Shown: piece after piece, positions 16,502 to 24,094 of the stretch | How the letters are laid out: the number at the start of each line of letters is the position of its first letter | Numbering within the stretch: position 1 is the stretch's first letter | Notes under the pieces: model-generated | Told to the model about the DNA's origin: nothing | Databases searched by the model: none | What the model saw: only the letters and a program-made list of their open reading frames with translations | Source: JAGWBD01 sp965220615 | Lineage (GTDB): Bacteria > Chloroflexota > Anaerolineae > Aggregatilineales > Phototrophicaceae | Direction of reading: 5' to 3' | DNA length: 64,000 nucleotides | Assembly (NCBI GenBank): GCA_965220615.1 | Contig: CBDCQL010000001.1 | Coordinates: 186,001-250,000, forward strand | Made by a program: the position numbers and the translations under genes

Positions 16502-17667
16502 AAGCCGATGGTGGCCGCCGGGTTCTGCGGCGTATCCAGATAGCGAATTTCAAAGTGCAGATGTGGGCCGGTGGAGTTGCCGCTGTTGCCCAGGCCACCG
16601 ATCACCTGGCCGGCGCCGACCAGTTGGCGGCAGCGCACGGCGATGCTGCTCAGATGACCGTAGACCGTGGTGAAGGGCCCGTGCGAGAGCACGACGGTGT
16701 AGCCGTAGCCATAGCTGTTCCAACCGGAGAAAATGACCACGCCGCCGTTGGCCGCGCGCACCGGCGCGCCAACCACGCCGGCCAAATCGATCCCGCTGTG
16801 ATAGATCGAAAAGCCCTGCGTGATGGTGTAGCTGCTCATGGGGTTGGTCCAGAAACTGCCGGTGGCGTTCTGGACGCGGCCGCAACTGCCAGGTTGGCCG
16901 GTAGCGAAGGATACGAAACTGCCTCCGCTGCGGCTGGTACCGCCCTCGCGCTGGACGCGCGGCGTCCAGGCGATCTGCTCCGCCTCGCCGCCGGGGATGA
17001 GGATGCGCGTTCCGCTGGGCAGCACCGTCTCCGGCGTCGCGCCGAAGAGCTGGTTGAACTCTGAATCGATCACCAGCCAGGGGTCTTCCACGTCGTAGGA
17101 ACGGGCGATTTCGGCGATGTTGCGCGTGCCAATGACCGTGTGAAACACGCCATCCACCGGCGGGATGTTCAGCACCCGGCCCGGACGCAAACTCTGGATG
17201 ATCGAGCGTTCGTTGGACCAGGCGATGGTATTCGGCTGCAGACCAAAGCGCTCGGCGATTTCGATGACCGTATCGCCCTTCTCGATGGTGTACTGGATGA
17301 CCTCGCTGCGCTGGCGCTCGGGGATGACGGTGAAGGGATCGTATACGTTGCGTTCCAGCAGCAGGTCCTTCATGGGCGGACCGGGAACGATGGAGCGCTG
17401 CAAAAACACATCCAGTTGCGCCGGGCTGATAGTCGGCAAGTTGACGGTCGTGGCGGGCCGGACGGGCCGGTTGTCACTCCGCAGCGCCTGCCCTGCCGGC
17501 GGCGACTCGACCGTGGCCGGCGCCGGCGCCTCATCCGCCGGCAGCAGGTCGGTCAGCACCAGCGCGCCGGTCGCCAGGAAGAGCAGCACGGCGCCCAGCA
17601 GCAGCAGCCAGCCGGTCAGGCGACGCCAGAGGGGTGTCGCGCCCCTGCGTGTTGGCGGGCGTCTCAT
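16498..17667 (-). CDS. Membrane-anchored LysM and M23 metalloendopeptidase
   Basis: The 389-residue protein has a short basic N-terminus, one transmembrane helix (WLLLLGAVLLFLATGALVL), a LysM domain (YTIEKGDTVIEIAERFGLQ then RPGRVLNIPP), a second degenerate LysM-like repeat (HTVIGTRNIAEIARSYDVED), and a C-terminal M23 domain. Zinc and catalytic residues are visible in YHSGIDLAGVVGAPV (HxxxxD), TVYGHLSSIAV and GPHLHFEIRY (HxH). It should cut peptidoglycan cross-links at the cell surface during growth or division. The start ATG overlaps the stop of the RraA-like gene by 4 nt, which ties it to the catabolic block although its role is different. Confidence 0.9.
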   Translation of the reverse strand: MRRPPTRRGATPLWRRLTGWLLLLGAVLLFLATGALVLTDLLPADEAPAPATVESPPAGQALRSDNRPVRPATTVNLPTISPAQLDVFLQRSIVPGPPMKDLLLERNVYDPFTVIPERQRSEVIQYTIEKGDTVIEIAERFGLQPNTIAWSNERSIIQSLRPGRVLNIPPVDGVFHTVIGTRNIAEIARSYDVEDPWLVIDSEFNQLFGATPETVLPSGTRILIPGGEAEQIAWTPRVQREGGTSRSGGSFVSFATGQPGSCGRVQNATGSFWTNPMSSYTITQGFSIYHSGIDLAGVVGAPVRAANGGVVIFSGWNSYGYGYTVVLSHGPFTTVYGHLSSIAVRCRQLVGAGQVIGGLGNSGNSTGPHLHFEIRYLDTPQNPAATIGF

Positions 17668-18416
17668 TCCTGGCTGCGGCGCCAGGCTTCGTATTCCTCG
17701 CGGGCATCATCCCGCAGCGGATAATACTTGCGCAGGTCGCCGCCCCCGGCCAGCTTCATGCGCGAAAAGACTTCCCAGTCGGCATGTTCGCCGGCGGTGC
17801 GGATCAGCTCTTCGGCCAGGGCGACGGGTACGTTGACCGCGCCGTCGTCGTCCGCGACGATGATGTCGCCGGGCATGACCAGGGTGTCGCCGCAGGCGAT
17901 CGGCTGATTCACGGCGAAGGGCATGATGTTGGTCTGCGTGTGAAAGTTGGGCGTGGCGCCGCGCAACCACAGGCCCAGGTCCAGCGTGCGCGCGTGGCCG
18001 AAGTCGCGAATGCAGCCGTCGATGACCACGCCAATGCCGCCGCGGCCCTGGAAGTAGGTCAGCATCATCTCGCCGAAGACGCCGCTGGCCATGTCGCCCC
18101 GCGCGTCCACCACCACCACGTCGCCTGGCTGCGTGTGATAGAGCACGTGGCGATGCAACTGACGCTGCGGGTCCACATATTCGTCAGTGTCGATCATGTC
18201 CTCGCGCCGCGGCATGCACTGCAGCGTCAGCGCCGGCCCGACGACGGAGACTCCCGCAGTCATGGCCACGGGGCCGCGAATCTGCGCGTCACGGATGCCC
18301 AGCTTGCTGAGTTCGGCGGAGGCGGTGGCGCTGCCGATGTCTTTCAGTCCCTCGATGAGATGTGCCGGCGGCCTGCGAATGTCGTCGGTGACTACGGGCG
18401 GTTTCCGGTCGCTCAT
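17664..18416 (-). CDS. RraA-like / 4-hydroxy-4-methyl-2-oxoglutarate aldolase family protein
   Basis: The 250-residue protein carries the family core with HTQPGDVVVVDARGDMASGVFGE, then IGVVIDGCIRDFGHAR, where Arg and Asp of DGxIRD bind the 2-oxo acid and divalent metal in class II pyruvate aldolases. The segment MPGDIIVADDDGAVNVP is also typical. Members split 4-hydroxy-4-methyl-2-oxoglutarate or decarboxylate oxaloacetate; the RNase E regulator RraA is a relative without that activity. Residues around the catalytic Arg are kept, so an aldolase or decarboxylase is favoured. It lies 21 bp below the enolase-superfamily gene. Confidence 0.82.
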   Translation of the reverse strand: MSDRKPPVVTDDIRRPPAHLIEGLKDIGSATASAELSKLGIRDAQIRGPVAMTAGVSVVGPALTLQCMPRREDMIDTDEYVDPQRQLHRHVLYHTQPGDVVVVDARGDMASGVFGEMMLTYFQGRGGIGVVIDGCIRDFGHARTLDLGLWLRGATPNFHTQTNIMPFAVNQPIACGDTLVMPGDIIVADDDGAVNVPVALAEELIRTAGEHADWEVFSRMKLAGGGDLRKYYPLRDDAREEYEAWRRSQE

Positions 18417-18437
18417 GATCGCATTTCATCCCTGTCG

Positions 18438-19538
18438 TTAGCCAAGATTGCCGTCATTCGCCGCGCAGTATGCCAGTTTGTCCTGGTCGATTGCCACACC
18501 CAGACCGGGCGCTTCCAGCGGCTCCAGCACCTGGGCCCCGGGCTCCGGTTCGTAGGGCTCGGCCAGCAGTGTGTCGGTCATGTCCGAAAAGCCGGCGCGC
18601 CACTTCGCGATGCGCGTGGAGGCGGCCAGATGGGCGGCGCCGGCGGCCATGATGTCGAAATAGGGCGCGACCGAGATCTCGAGGCCGGCGGCTTCGGCGA
18701 CGGCGTTCATCTTGTGTCCTGGCAGGAGGCCGCCATACTTCTCCAGCTTGTAGTGCAGCACGTGCGCCGCGCCGGCATGCGCGATTTCGTAAATGCTGCG
18801 CGGGCCGAGCGTGATCTCGTCCGCCTGCAGCGGCGTGTTCAGACGGGCGGCCAGTACGGCCATCTCGTCGACATAGCGCACGGGCTGCTCAAACAGGCCC
18901 ACGCCGCCGATCTGTTCCATCACCGGCAGCGCCCGCACCGCCTGCCCAAGGGTGTAGCCGGTGTTGCTGTCCAGCTGGAAGCGGGCGCGATCATCGCAGA
19001 GTTCGCGAATGCGAGCGTACATGGCGATGTCCTGGTCCACCTCAAAGCCGATCTTGGCCTTGAACCAGGTCCAGCCCTGCTCCACCTTCTGATTGACCTG
19101 CTCGGCCATCACCTCGGGATCGTCGTGGTCGGCGAGGGCGTGCAGGGGGGCGCCGGCGTTGCAACGTCCGCCCAGCAATTCGTAGACCGGCACGCCCAGC
19201 GCCTTGCCTTTCAGGTCCCACAAGGCCATCTCGACCGCGGTGATGGCGTAATCGCTCACGCTTAGCGCCTGCATCTCGGCGAAGCGTTGCTCGATGGCGA
19301 AGGGATCCTTGCCCACCATGGCGGGCGCCAGGTAGGCGTCGGTGGCCGCCTTGATGACTTCCACCGAATCGCCGTAGAAGGGCGCCGGCGCGATCGTCTG
19401 GCCGATGCCGGTGATGCCCTCGTCGGTCATCACCTCCGCCACCACGGTGGCCGTATCCGGCGATCCGCCGTAGTAGGTGAGCAACAGGCGGCGGCGTGGG
19501 ATGCGGACGATGGTCGAACGTACTTCGGTGATTTTCAT
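18438..19538 (-). CDS. Enolase-superfamily enzyme (mandelate racemase/muconate cycloisomerase type)
   Basis: The 366-residue protein has the capping domain first (MKITEVRSTIVRIPRRRLLL) and a TIM barrel after it. The KxK acid/base motif is in FKAKIGFEVDQD, and the metal ligands are Asp in FQLDSNTGYTLG, Glu in GVGLFEQPVRY and Glu in PLQADEITLGP. A Lys is also available in VLHYKLEKYGG on the opposite face, a pattern of muconate-cycloisomerase and dipeptide-epimerase-like members. It abstracts a proton alpha to a carboxylate, giving racemisation, epimerisation or dehydration. Dipeptide epimerase activity would fit the peptide theme of the island, but this is inference. ATG 19538 follows GGGAG. 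Confidence 0.87.
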   Translation of the reverse strand: MKITEVRSTIVRIPRRRLLLTYYGGSPDTATVVAEVMTDEGITGIGQTIAPAPFYGDSVEVIKAATDAYLAPAMVGKDPFAIEQRFAEMQALSVSDYAITAVEMALWDLKGKALGVPVYELLGGRCNAGAPLHALADHDDPEVMAEQVNQKVEQGWTWFKAKIGFEVDQDIAMYARIRELCDDRARFQLDSNTGYTLGQAVRALPVMEQIGGVGLFEQPVRYVDEMAVLAARLNTPLQADEITLGPRSIYEIAHAGAAHVLHYKLEKYGGLLPGHKMNAVAEAAGLEISVAPYFDIMAAGAAHLAASTRIAKWRAGFSDMTDTLLAEPYEPEPGAQVLEPLEAPGLGVAIDQDKLAYCAANDGNLG

Positions 19539-19563
19539 GGCCGTTCTCCCGCTTCTGTTTCGG

Positions 19564-20940
19564 TCAATTCGCGGACGTCAGCCGCAGCAGCCGGCCGACG
19601 TCGTCCAGTTCCTCAAGTCGTCCGCAGGCATCGATGAGCCTGGTAACCTGCGCGTCGGGCAGCAGGTCGCCCGCCAGATAGCGCAACTTGCTTTCAAACT
19701 GCGCCTCGTCCAGCATGTTCTCCGGTTCACCCAGGGCGTATTCGACGCGACCGCGATATTGCGCGCCGTCGCGCATGATGACCCGTACCTCGCAGCCATT
19801 GCCCTCCGCGGCGACCAGTTTCTCGTCCAGCCCGATCTTCACCAGGCGGCGCAGGCGGCGCGTCAGCGGCGCGTCCCAGCAGGCCTCGATGTCGGCCCGG
19901 TACCAGCTGCCGCGCTGCAGCACGACGGCGACCGTCACCGGCAGGCTGTAGCCGGCCAGTTCGGACGTCCCCGGCTCCGGATTGACGCGGTTTTCGGGGG
20001 TGATCGCCAGGGGGTAGCTATCGATCTCAATGGCGGCGACTGCGTCCAGGTCCAGCCTGCCATTGCTTTTCAGCAGGGCCTGGGTCGCGTCCACGCAGGA
20101 GTGCACGTGACGGCAACCGGCGTGCGGTTTGAAACCCGTCTCCGCCAGGCCCTGGTGATCCCCCAAGTTCTCCAGAAAGGAGGGGTCGTAGCCCGGACCG
20201 AAGGCGTGCAAATAGCCGTAGGGACCGTCCAGCGCGCCGGGCGGGCCCTGAAAACCGGACGCCGCCAGACTCGCGGCGAAGATGCCGTTGCGCGCGCCGA
20301 GGCCGGCCAGCAGGTCCTTGCTGTCGCAGTAACCGGCATCCGGGACGTACTGCTCGGTGCCGCTGGCCATGTCCATCGCCAGCGCCAGCGCGTTGCCGAT
20401 CTCTTCCTCGTCCAGCCCCATGGCGACCGCCGCCGTCACCGCGGCGGCCATCGAGCCCACGTGGCTCTTGTGGTCCAGAGCGCGCTCGCGTTGCCAGTCC
20501 CAGACGGCCGGTTGAATGGCGTCGAAGACGTCGTAGCCGACCGCCAGCGCCGTGATCAGTTGGCGGCCATTCAATTGCAGATGCTCGCCCAGCGCCAGCA
20601 CGACCGGCACCAGCTCGGAGGCCACGTGCCCCGAGAGACGGCTCGTGTCGTCCATCCCCAGAATCTTGCTCATGGTGCCGTTGGCCCAGGCCGCGCCCTC
20701 GAGCGTGCTGCCGCGGCCGTCTGCCACCAGCGTCGCCGCCTCACCCGGATAGCGGTATGCGGCGAAATCCGCCGTCAGCCGTCCCAGGCGAGTCTGGTAG
20801 CCGCCGAGGGTCGTGCCGAGCGTGTCAAGCAGCACCTGGCGCGCGCGGGTGACCGTCGCTTCGCGCAGGTCGGCAAAGCGCCGCTGCGCGGCATGCGCGG
20901 CGATGATGGCGACGGCGTTGCGGCCATTGTTCGCGCTCAT
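19564..20940 (-). CDS. MmgE/PrpD family protein, paralogue 1
   Basis: This 458-residue protein is the most downstream of five tandem paralogues. The family includes 2-methylcitrate dehydratase, cis-aconitate decarboxylase and iminodisuccinate epimerase. Signature regions are visible: LGMDDTSRLSGHVASELVPV in the helical domain, LDHKSHVGSMAAAV, and KPHAGCRHVHSCVDATQAL between the domains. ATG 20940 (MSANNGRNAVAII) is preferred over the longer frame because AAAGG lies seven bases upstream and the other paralogues start in the same place. Its upstream 85 bp are nearly identical to those of paralogue 3. The substrate is unknown. Confidence 0.88.
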   Translation of the reverse strand: MSANNGRNAVAIIAAHAAQRRFADLREATVTRARQVLLDTLGTTLGGYQTRLGRLTADFAAYRYPGEAATLVADGRGSTLEGAAWANGTMSKILGMDDTSRLSGHVASELVPVVLALGEHLQLNGRQLITALAVGYDVFDAIQPAVWDWQRERALDHKSHVGSMAAAVTAAVAMGLDEEEIGNALALAMDMASGTEQYVPDAGYCDSKDLLAGLGARNGIFAASLAASGFQGPPGALDGPYGYLHAFGPGYDPSFLENLGDHQGLAETGFKPHAGCRHVHSCVDATQALLKSNGRLDLDAVAAIEIDSYPLAITPENRVNPEPGTSELAGYSLPVTVAVVLQRGSWYRADIEACWDAPLTRRLRRLVKIGLDEKLVAAEGNGCEVRVIMRDGAQYRGRVEYALGEPENMLDEAQFESKLRYLAGDLLPDAQVTRLIDACGRLEELDDVGRLLRLTSAN

Positions 20941-20969
20941 TGCCCAACCTTTCTGTCTTCGCCCGCCGT

Positions 20970-20987
20970 CAGGCAAGCGCATGCCTG
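20970..20987. repeat. Short hairpin in the leader of MmgE/PrpD paralogue 1
   Basis: CAGGCA-AGCGCA-TGCCTG forms a six-base-pair stem with a six-base loop, 30 bp before the start of paralogue 1. The same 18 bases occur at 24001-24018 before paralogue 3. It lies next to the larger palindromic repeat. It could be a leader structure or part of the repeated element. Confidence 0.55.
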
Positions 20988-20996
20988 GGGATGCGC

Positions 20997-21023
20997 GGGC
21001 GACATGATATGTCGCCCCTACAT
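20997..21023. repeat. Palindromic intergenic repeat, copy 2
   Basis: The arms GGGCGACAT and ATGTCGCCC (20997-21005 and 21009-21017) flank the loop GAT and are followed by CTACAT. The unit is identical to the one at 24029-24055 and close to the one at 706-731. It lies in the gap between paralogues 1 and 2, upstream of paralogue 1. A further small inverted repeat, CGATTT-ATC-AAATCG, follows at 21046-21060. Confidence 0.8.
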
Positions 21024-21131
21024 TATCCACTGTCCGCTGTAGTGACGATTTATCAAATCGCCCGCCCCAGCTTCAAAACGATCTCTGAAATCCACCAAAC
21101 TCGCCACGCCCATTCATGCGAATCCAAGAAT

Positions 21132-22508
21132 TCAAACCCGGACGCCTGCGGTGGTCAGGCGCAGCAACTGGCCCACGTCCTCCAGTTCCTCCAGGTGGGC
21201 GCAGGCGTCGATGAGGGCGACGACGCCCTCTTCCGGCAGCAGATCGCCGGTCAGCTTGCGGAACTTGCCCTCGAACTCGGCAGCGCTCATCATGTTTTCC
21301 GGCTCGCCACGGGCATATTCCACCCGGCCGCGGTACTGCCGGCCATCGTCCATGGTGATCCGCACCTCGCAGCCGTTCCGGCCGGCCTTTTCCAGTTTCT
21401 CTTCCAGCCCCACCCTGACGCGGCGCCGCAGACGCCGCACCTGCGGGTCGTCCCAGGCCTGGATGTCCGCCTTGTAGAAGCTGCCGCGCTGCAGCGTAAC
21501 GGCCACGGTCACCGGCAGGCTGTAACAGGCCTGGTAGGCGTTCTCCGGTTCCGGGTCGACGCGGAAGTGAGGCGTGATCGCGTTCAGGTAGCTGTCCACC
21601 TCGATGGCGGCGATGGCGTCCAGGTCGAGGTTGCCGTTGCTGTTGCGCAATGCCTGGGTGGCGTCCACGCAGGAGTGCACGTGGCGGCAACCGGCGTGCG
21701 GCTTGAAGCCCGTCTCGGCCAGCGCCTGGCGCGTCCCCAGCGACTCCAGGATGGCCGGATCATATCCCGGGCCATAGGCGTGGAAGTAACCGTAGGGGCC
21801 ATCCAGCGCCCCGGGCGGCCCCCTGAAACCGAAGGCCGCCATGCGCGCCGCTTCAATGCCGTTGCGGGCCCCGATGCCGGAGAGCAGCGTGTCGCAAACG
21901 AAGCCGTCGTAGACGTACTGCTCGGTGCCGCTGGCCATGTCCGTCGCCAGCGCCAGCGCGTTGCCGATCTGCTCCTGATCCAGGCCCATGGCAACCGCGG
22001 CCGTCACTGCGCTGGCCATCGAGCCCACGTGACTCTTGTGGTCCAGCCCGCGCTCGCGTTGCCAGTCCTTCACCGTCGGCTGTATGGCTTCGAACACGTC
22101 GTAGCCGACCGCCAGGGCCGTGATCAACTCGCGTCCGCTGAGTCGCAATTGTTCGCCCAGCACCAGCAGCAGGGGCACCAGCTCCGCCGCCACGTGCCCT
22201 GCCAGCCGGCTGGTGTCGTCCATGCCCAAGGCGTGGGCCATGACGCCATTGGCCAGGGCGGCGCCCTCAAGCGTGCAGGCGCGGCCGTCCGCGATCAGCG
22301 TCGCCTCATCGCCCGGGTAATGGCGCGCGGCGAAGTCCGCCATCATCCGGCCCCGGCGCGTCCGGTAACCGCCCAGGGAGGTGCCCAAGGTGTCCAAAAT
22401 CACCTGGCGGGCGCGCAGGATCGTCTTTTCGCCCAGGTCTTCGTAGCGCAGCGTCGCGGCGTGCGCAGCGATGACGTCCACAGCATTTTTCTTCGTGGCC
22501 ACAGTCAT
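21132..22508 (-). CDS. MmgE/PrpD family protein, paralogue 2
   Basis: This 458-residue protein is the second of five tandem paralogues and is aligned along its whole length with the others. It shows LGMDDTSRLAGHVAAELVPL, LDHKSHVGSMASAV and KPHAGCRHVHSCVDATQAL. ATG 22508 (MTVATKKNAVDVIAAH) has AAAGG seven bases upstream; the longer frame adds MTPPQGGLRQKGSL, which the paralogues lack. Its N-terminus differs from that of paralogues 1 and 3. It carries His in the DHKSHVG site, like paralogues 1 and 4. Confidence 0.88.
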   Translation of the reverse strand: MTVATKKNAVDVIAAHAATLRYEDLGEKTILRARQVILDTLGTSLGGYRTRRGRMMADFAARHYPGDEATLIADGRACTLEGAALANGVMAHALGMDDTSRLAGHVAAELVPLLLVLGEQLRLSGRELITALAVGYDVFEAIQPTVKDWQRERGLDHKSHVGSMASAVTAAVAMGLDQEQIGNALALATDMASGTEQYVYDGFVCDTLLSGIGARNGIEAARMAAFGFRGPPGALDGPYGYFHAYGPGYDPAILESLGTRQALAETGFKPHAGCRHVHSCVDATQALRNSNGNLDLDAIAAIEVDSYLNAITPHFRVDPEPENAYQACYSLPVTVAVTLQRGSFYKADIQAWDDPQVRRLRRRVRVGLEEKLEKAGRNGCEVRITMDDGRQYRGRVEYARGEPENMMSAAEFEGKFRKLTGDLLPEEGVVALIDACAHLEELEDVGQLLRLTTAGVRV

Positions 22509-22588
22509 GAGAGAGCCTTTCTGCCTCAAGCCACCTTGCGGCGGCGTCACGGGAGAGCGGCGGCGCGCCTGGCTTTCGTTGCCGCGCT

Positions 22589-23971
22589 TCAGACCCGGAC
22601 CGGGGCCAGGGTCAGGCGCAGCAGGTCGCCGACGTCTTCAAGCTGTTCCAGACGCGCGCAGGCCTCCAGCAGCGCCATGATGCGCGCTTCCGGCAACAGG
22701 TCGGCCACCAGATAGCGGAACTTGCCTTCGAATTCCTCGTCCGTCAGCATGTTTTCGGGCTCACCGCGGGCGTATTCCACGCGACCCCGGTAGCTGCCGC
22801 CGTCGCGCGTGGTGATGCGCACCTCGCAGCCGTTCCTGCCGGCGTCCTCGATATCCTGCGCCAGACCGACCTTCACCAGCTGGCGCAACTGCCGGGTCTT
22901 CGGGTCGTCCCAGGTCTCGATGTCTTCGCGGTACCAACTGCCGCGCTGCAGCACGACGGCGACCGTCACCGGCAGGCTGAAGCCCGCCTGGCCGTAGGTC
23001 GCCGGGTCCGGGTTGACGCGAAAGTCGGGCGTCACGGCGCGCAGGTAACTGTCGACCTCAATGGAGGCGATGGCGTCCAGTTCCAGACCGCCGTTTTTGC
23101 TCATCAGGTCCTGCGTGGCGTCGACGCAGGCGTGCACGTGACGGCAGCCGGCGTGCGGCTTGAAGCCCGTGCCCGCCAGACCCGCGCCCGGAGACAAGTC
23201 CGCCAGGAAGGCCGGATCGTAGCCGGGACCGAAGGCGTGGAAGTAGCCATAGGGGCCGTCCAGCGCGCCGGGCGGGCCCTGAAAGCCGAACTCCGCCAGG
23301 CGCGCGGCGAAGATGCCGTTGCGCGCGCCGTAACCGGCCAGCAGGTCTTTCGTATCGCAGTGCCCGGCGTCGTAAACGTACTGTTCGGTGCCGCTGGCCA
23401 TGTCCATCGACAGCGCCAGGGCGTTGCCGATCTGCTCCTGATTCAGACCCATGGCAACCGCCGCCGTGACGGCGCTGGCCATCGAGCCCACCTGACTCTT
23501 GTGGTCGAGGCCGCGCTCGCGCTGCCAGTTGCGCACCGCCGGTTGCATGGCATCGAAGACGTCGTAACCGGCGGCCAGGGCCGTGATCATCTGCCGCCCG
23601 TCCAGCTGCAGTTGCTCGCCCAAGGCCAGCACGACGGGCACCAGCTCCGCGGCCACGTGGCTGGCGCGGCGGCTCGAATCGTCCATGCCGAGGATCTTGC
23701 CCATGGTGCCGTTGGCCCAGGCGGCGCCCTCGGCCGTGCTGCCGCGGCCGTCGGCGACCAGCGTGGCCTCCTCACCCGGATAGCGTTGGGCGGCGTAGTC
23801 CGCCGTCAGGCGGCCCAAGGGCGTCTGGTAGCCGCCCAGGGTGGTGCCGATGGTATCCAGCAGCACCTGGCGGGCGCGCAGTACCGCGGTGGCGCCCAGG
23901 TCTTCATAACGCAGCTTCGCGGCGTGCGCCGCGACGATTTCAACGGCGCTGCGGCCATTGTTCGCGCTCAT
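22589..23971 (-). CDS. MmgE/PrpD family protein, paralogue 3 (divergent active-site segment)
   Basis: This 460-residue protein is the third paralogue. It starts MSANNGRSAVEIVAAHAAK at ATG 23971 with AAAGG upstream. It differs from its sisters in the conserved helical segment, reading MDDSSRRASHVAAELV where the others read MDDTSRLSGHVASELV or similar. It also has Gln in LDHKSQVGSMASAV. The inter-domain motif is KPHAGCRHVHACVDATQDL, with Ala for Ser. These changes fall in regions that build the active site in cis-aconitate decarboxylase and PrpD, so substrate or activity may differ. Confidence 0.87.
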   Translation of the reverse strand: MSANNGRSAVEIVAAHAAKLRYEDLGATAVLRARQVLLDTIGTTLGGYQTPLGRLTADYAAQRYPGEEATLVADGRGSTAEGAAWANGTMGKILGMDDSSRRASHVAAELVPVVLALGEQLQLDGRQMITALAAGYDVFDAMQPAVRNWQRERGLDHKSQVGSMASAVTAAVAMGLNQEQIGNALALSMDMASGTEQYVYDAGHCDTKDLLAGYGARNGIFAARLAEFGFQGPPGALDGPYGYFHAFGPGYDPAFLADLSPGAGLAGTGFKPHAGCRHVHACVDATQDLMSKNGGLELDAIASIEVDSYLRAVTPDFRVNPDPATYGQAGFSLPVTVAVVLQRGSWYREDIETWDDPKTRQLRQLVKVGLAQDIEDAGRNGCEVRITTRDGGSYRGRVEYARGEPENMLTDEEFEGKFRYLVADLLPEARIMALLEACARLEQLEDVGDLLRLTLAPVRV

Positions 23972-24000
23972 TGCCCAACCTTTCTGTCTTCGCTCGCCGT

Positions 24001-24018
24001 CAGGCAAGCGCATGCCTG
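24001..24018. repeat. Short hairpin in the leader of MmgE/PrpD paralogue 3
   Basis: This is the second copy of the CAGGCA-AGCGCA-TGCCTG hairpin, at the same distance from the start codon of paralogue 3 as the first copy is from paralogue 1. Together with the flanking 85 bp it marks a duplicated 5' region. Confidence 0.55.
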
Positions 24019-24028
24019 GGGAGTGTGC

Positions 24029-24055
24029 GGGCGACATGATATGTCGCCCCTACAT
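24029..24055. repeat. Palindromic intergenic repeat, copy 3
   Basis: The arms GGGCGACAT (24029-24037) and ATGTCGCCC (24041-24049) surround the loop GAT, followed by CTACAT. The unit matches copy 2 exactly over its core. It lies between paralogues 3 and 4. Confidence 0.8.
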
Positions 24056-24094
24056 CATCAAACTCGCCACTCCCATTCCTGCGAAACGAAGAAT

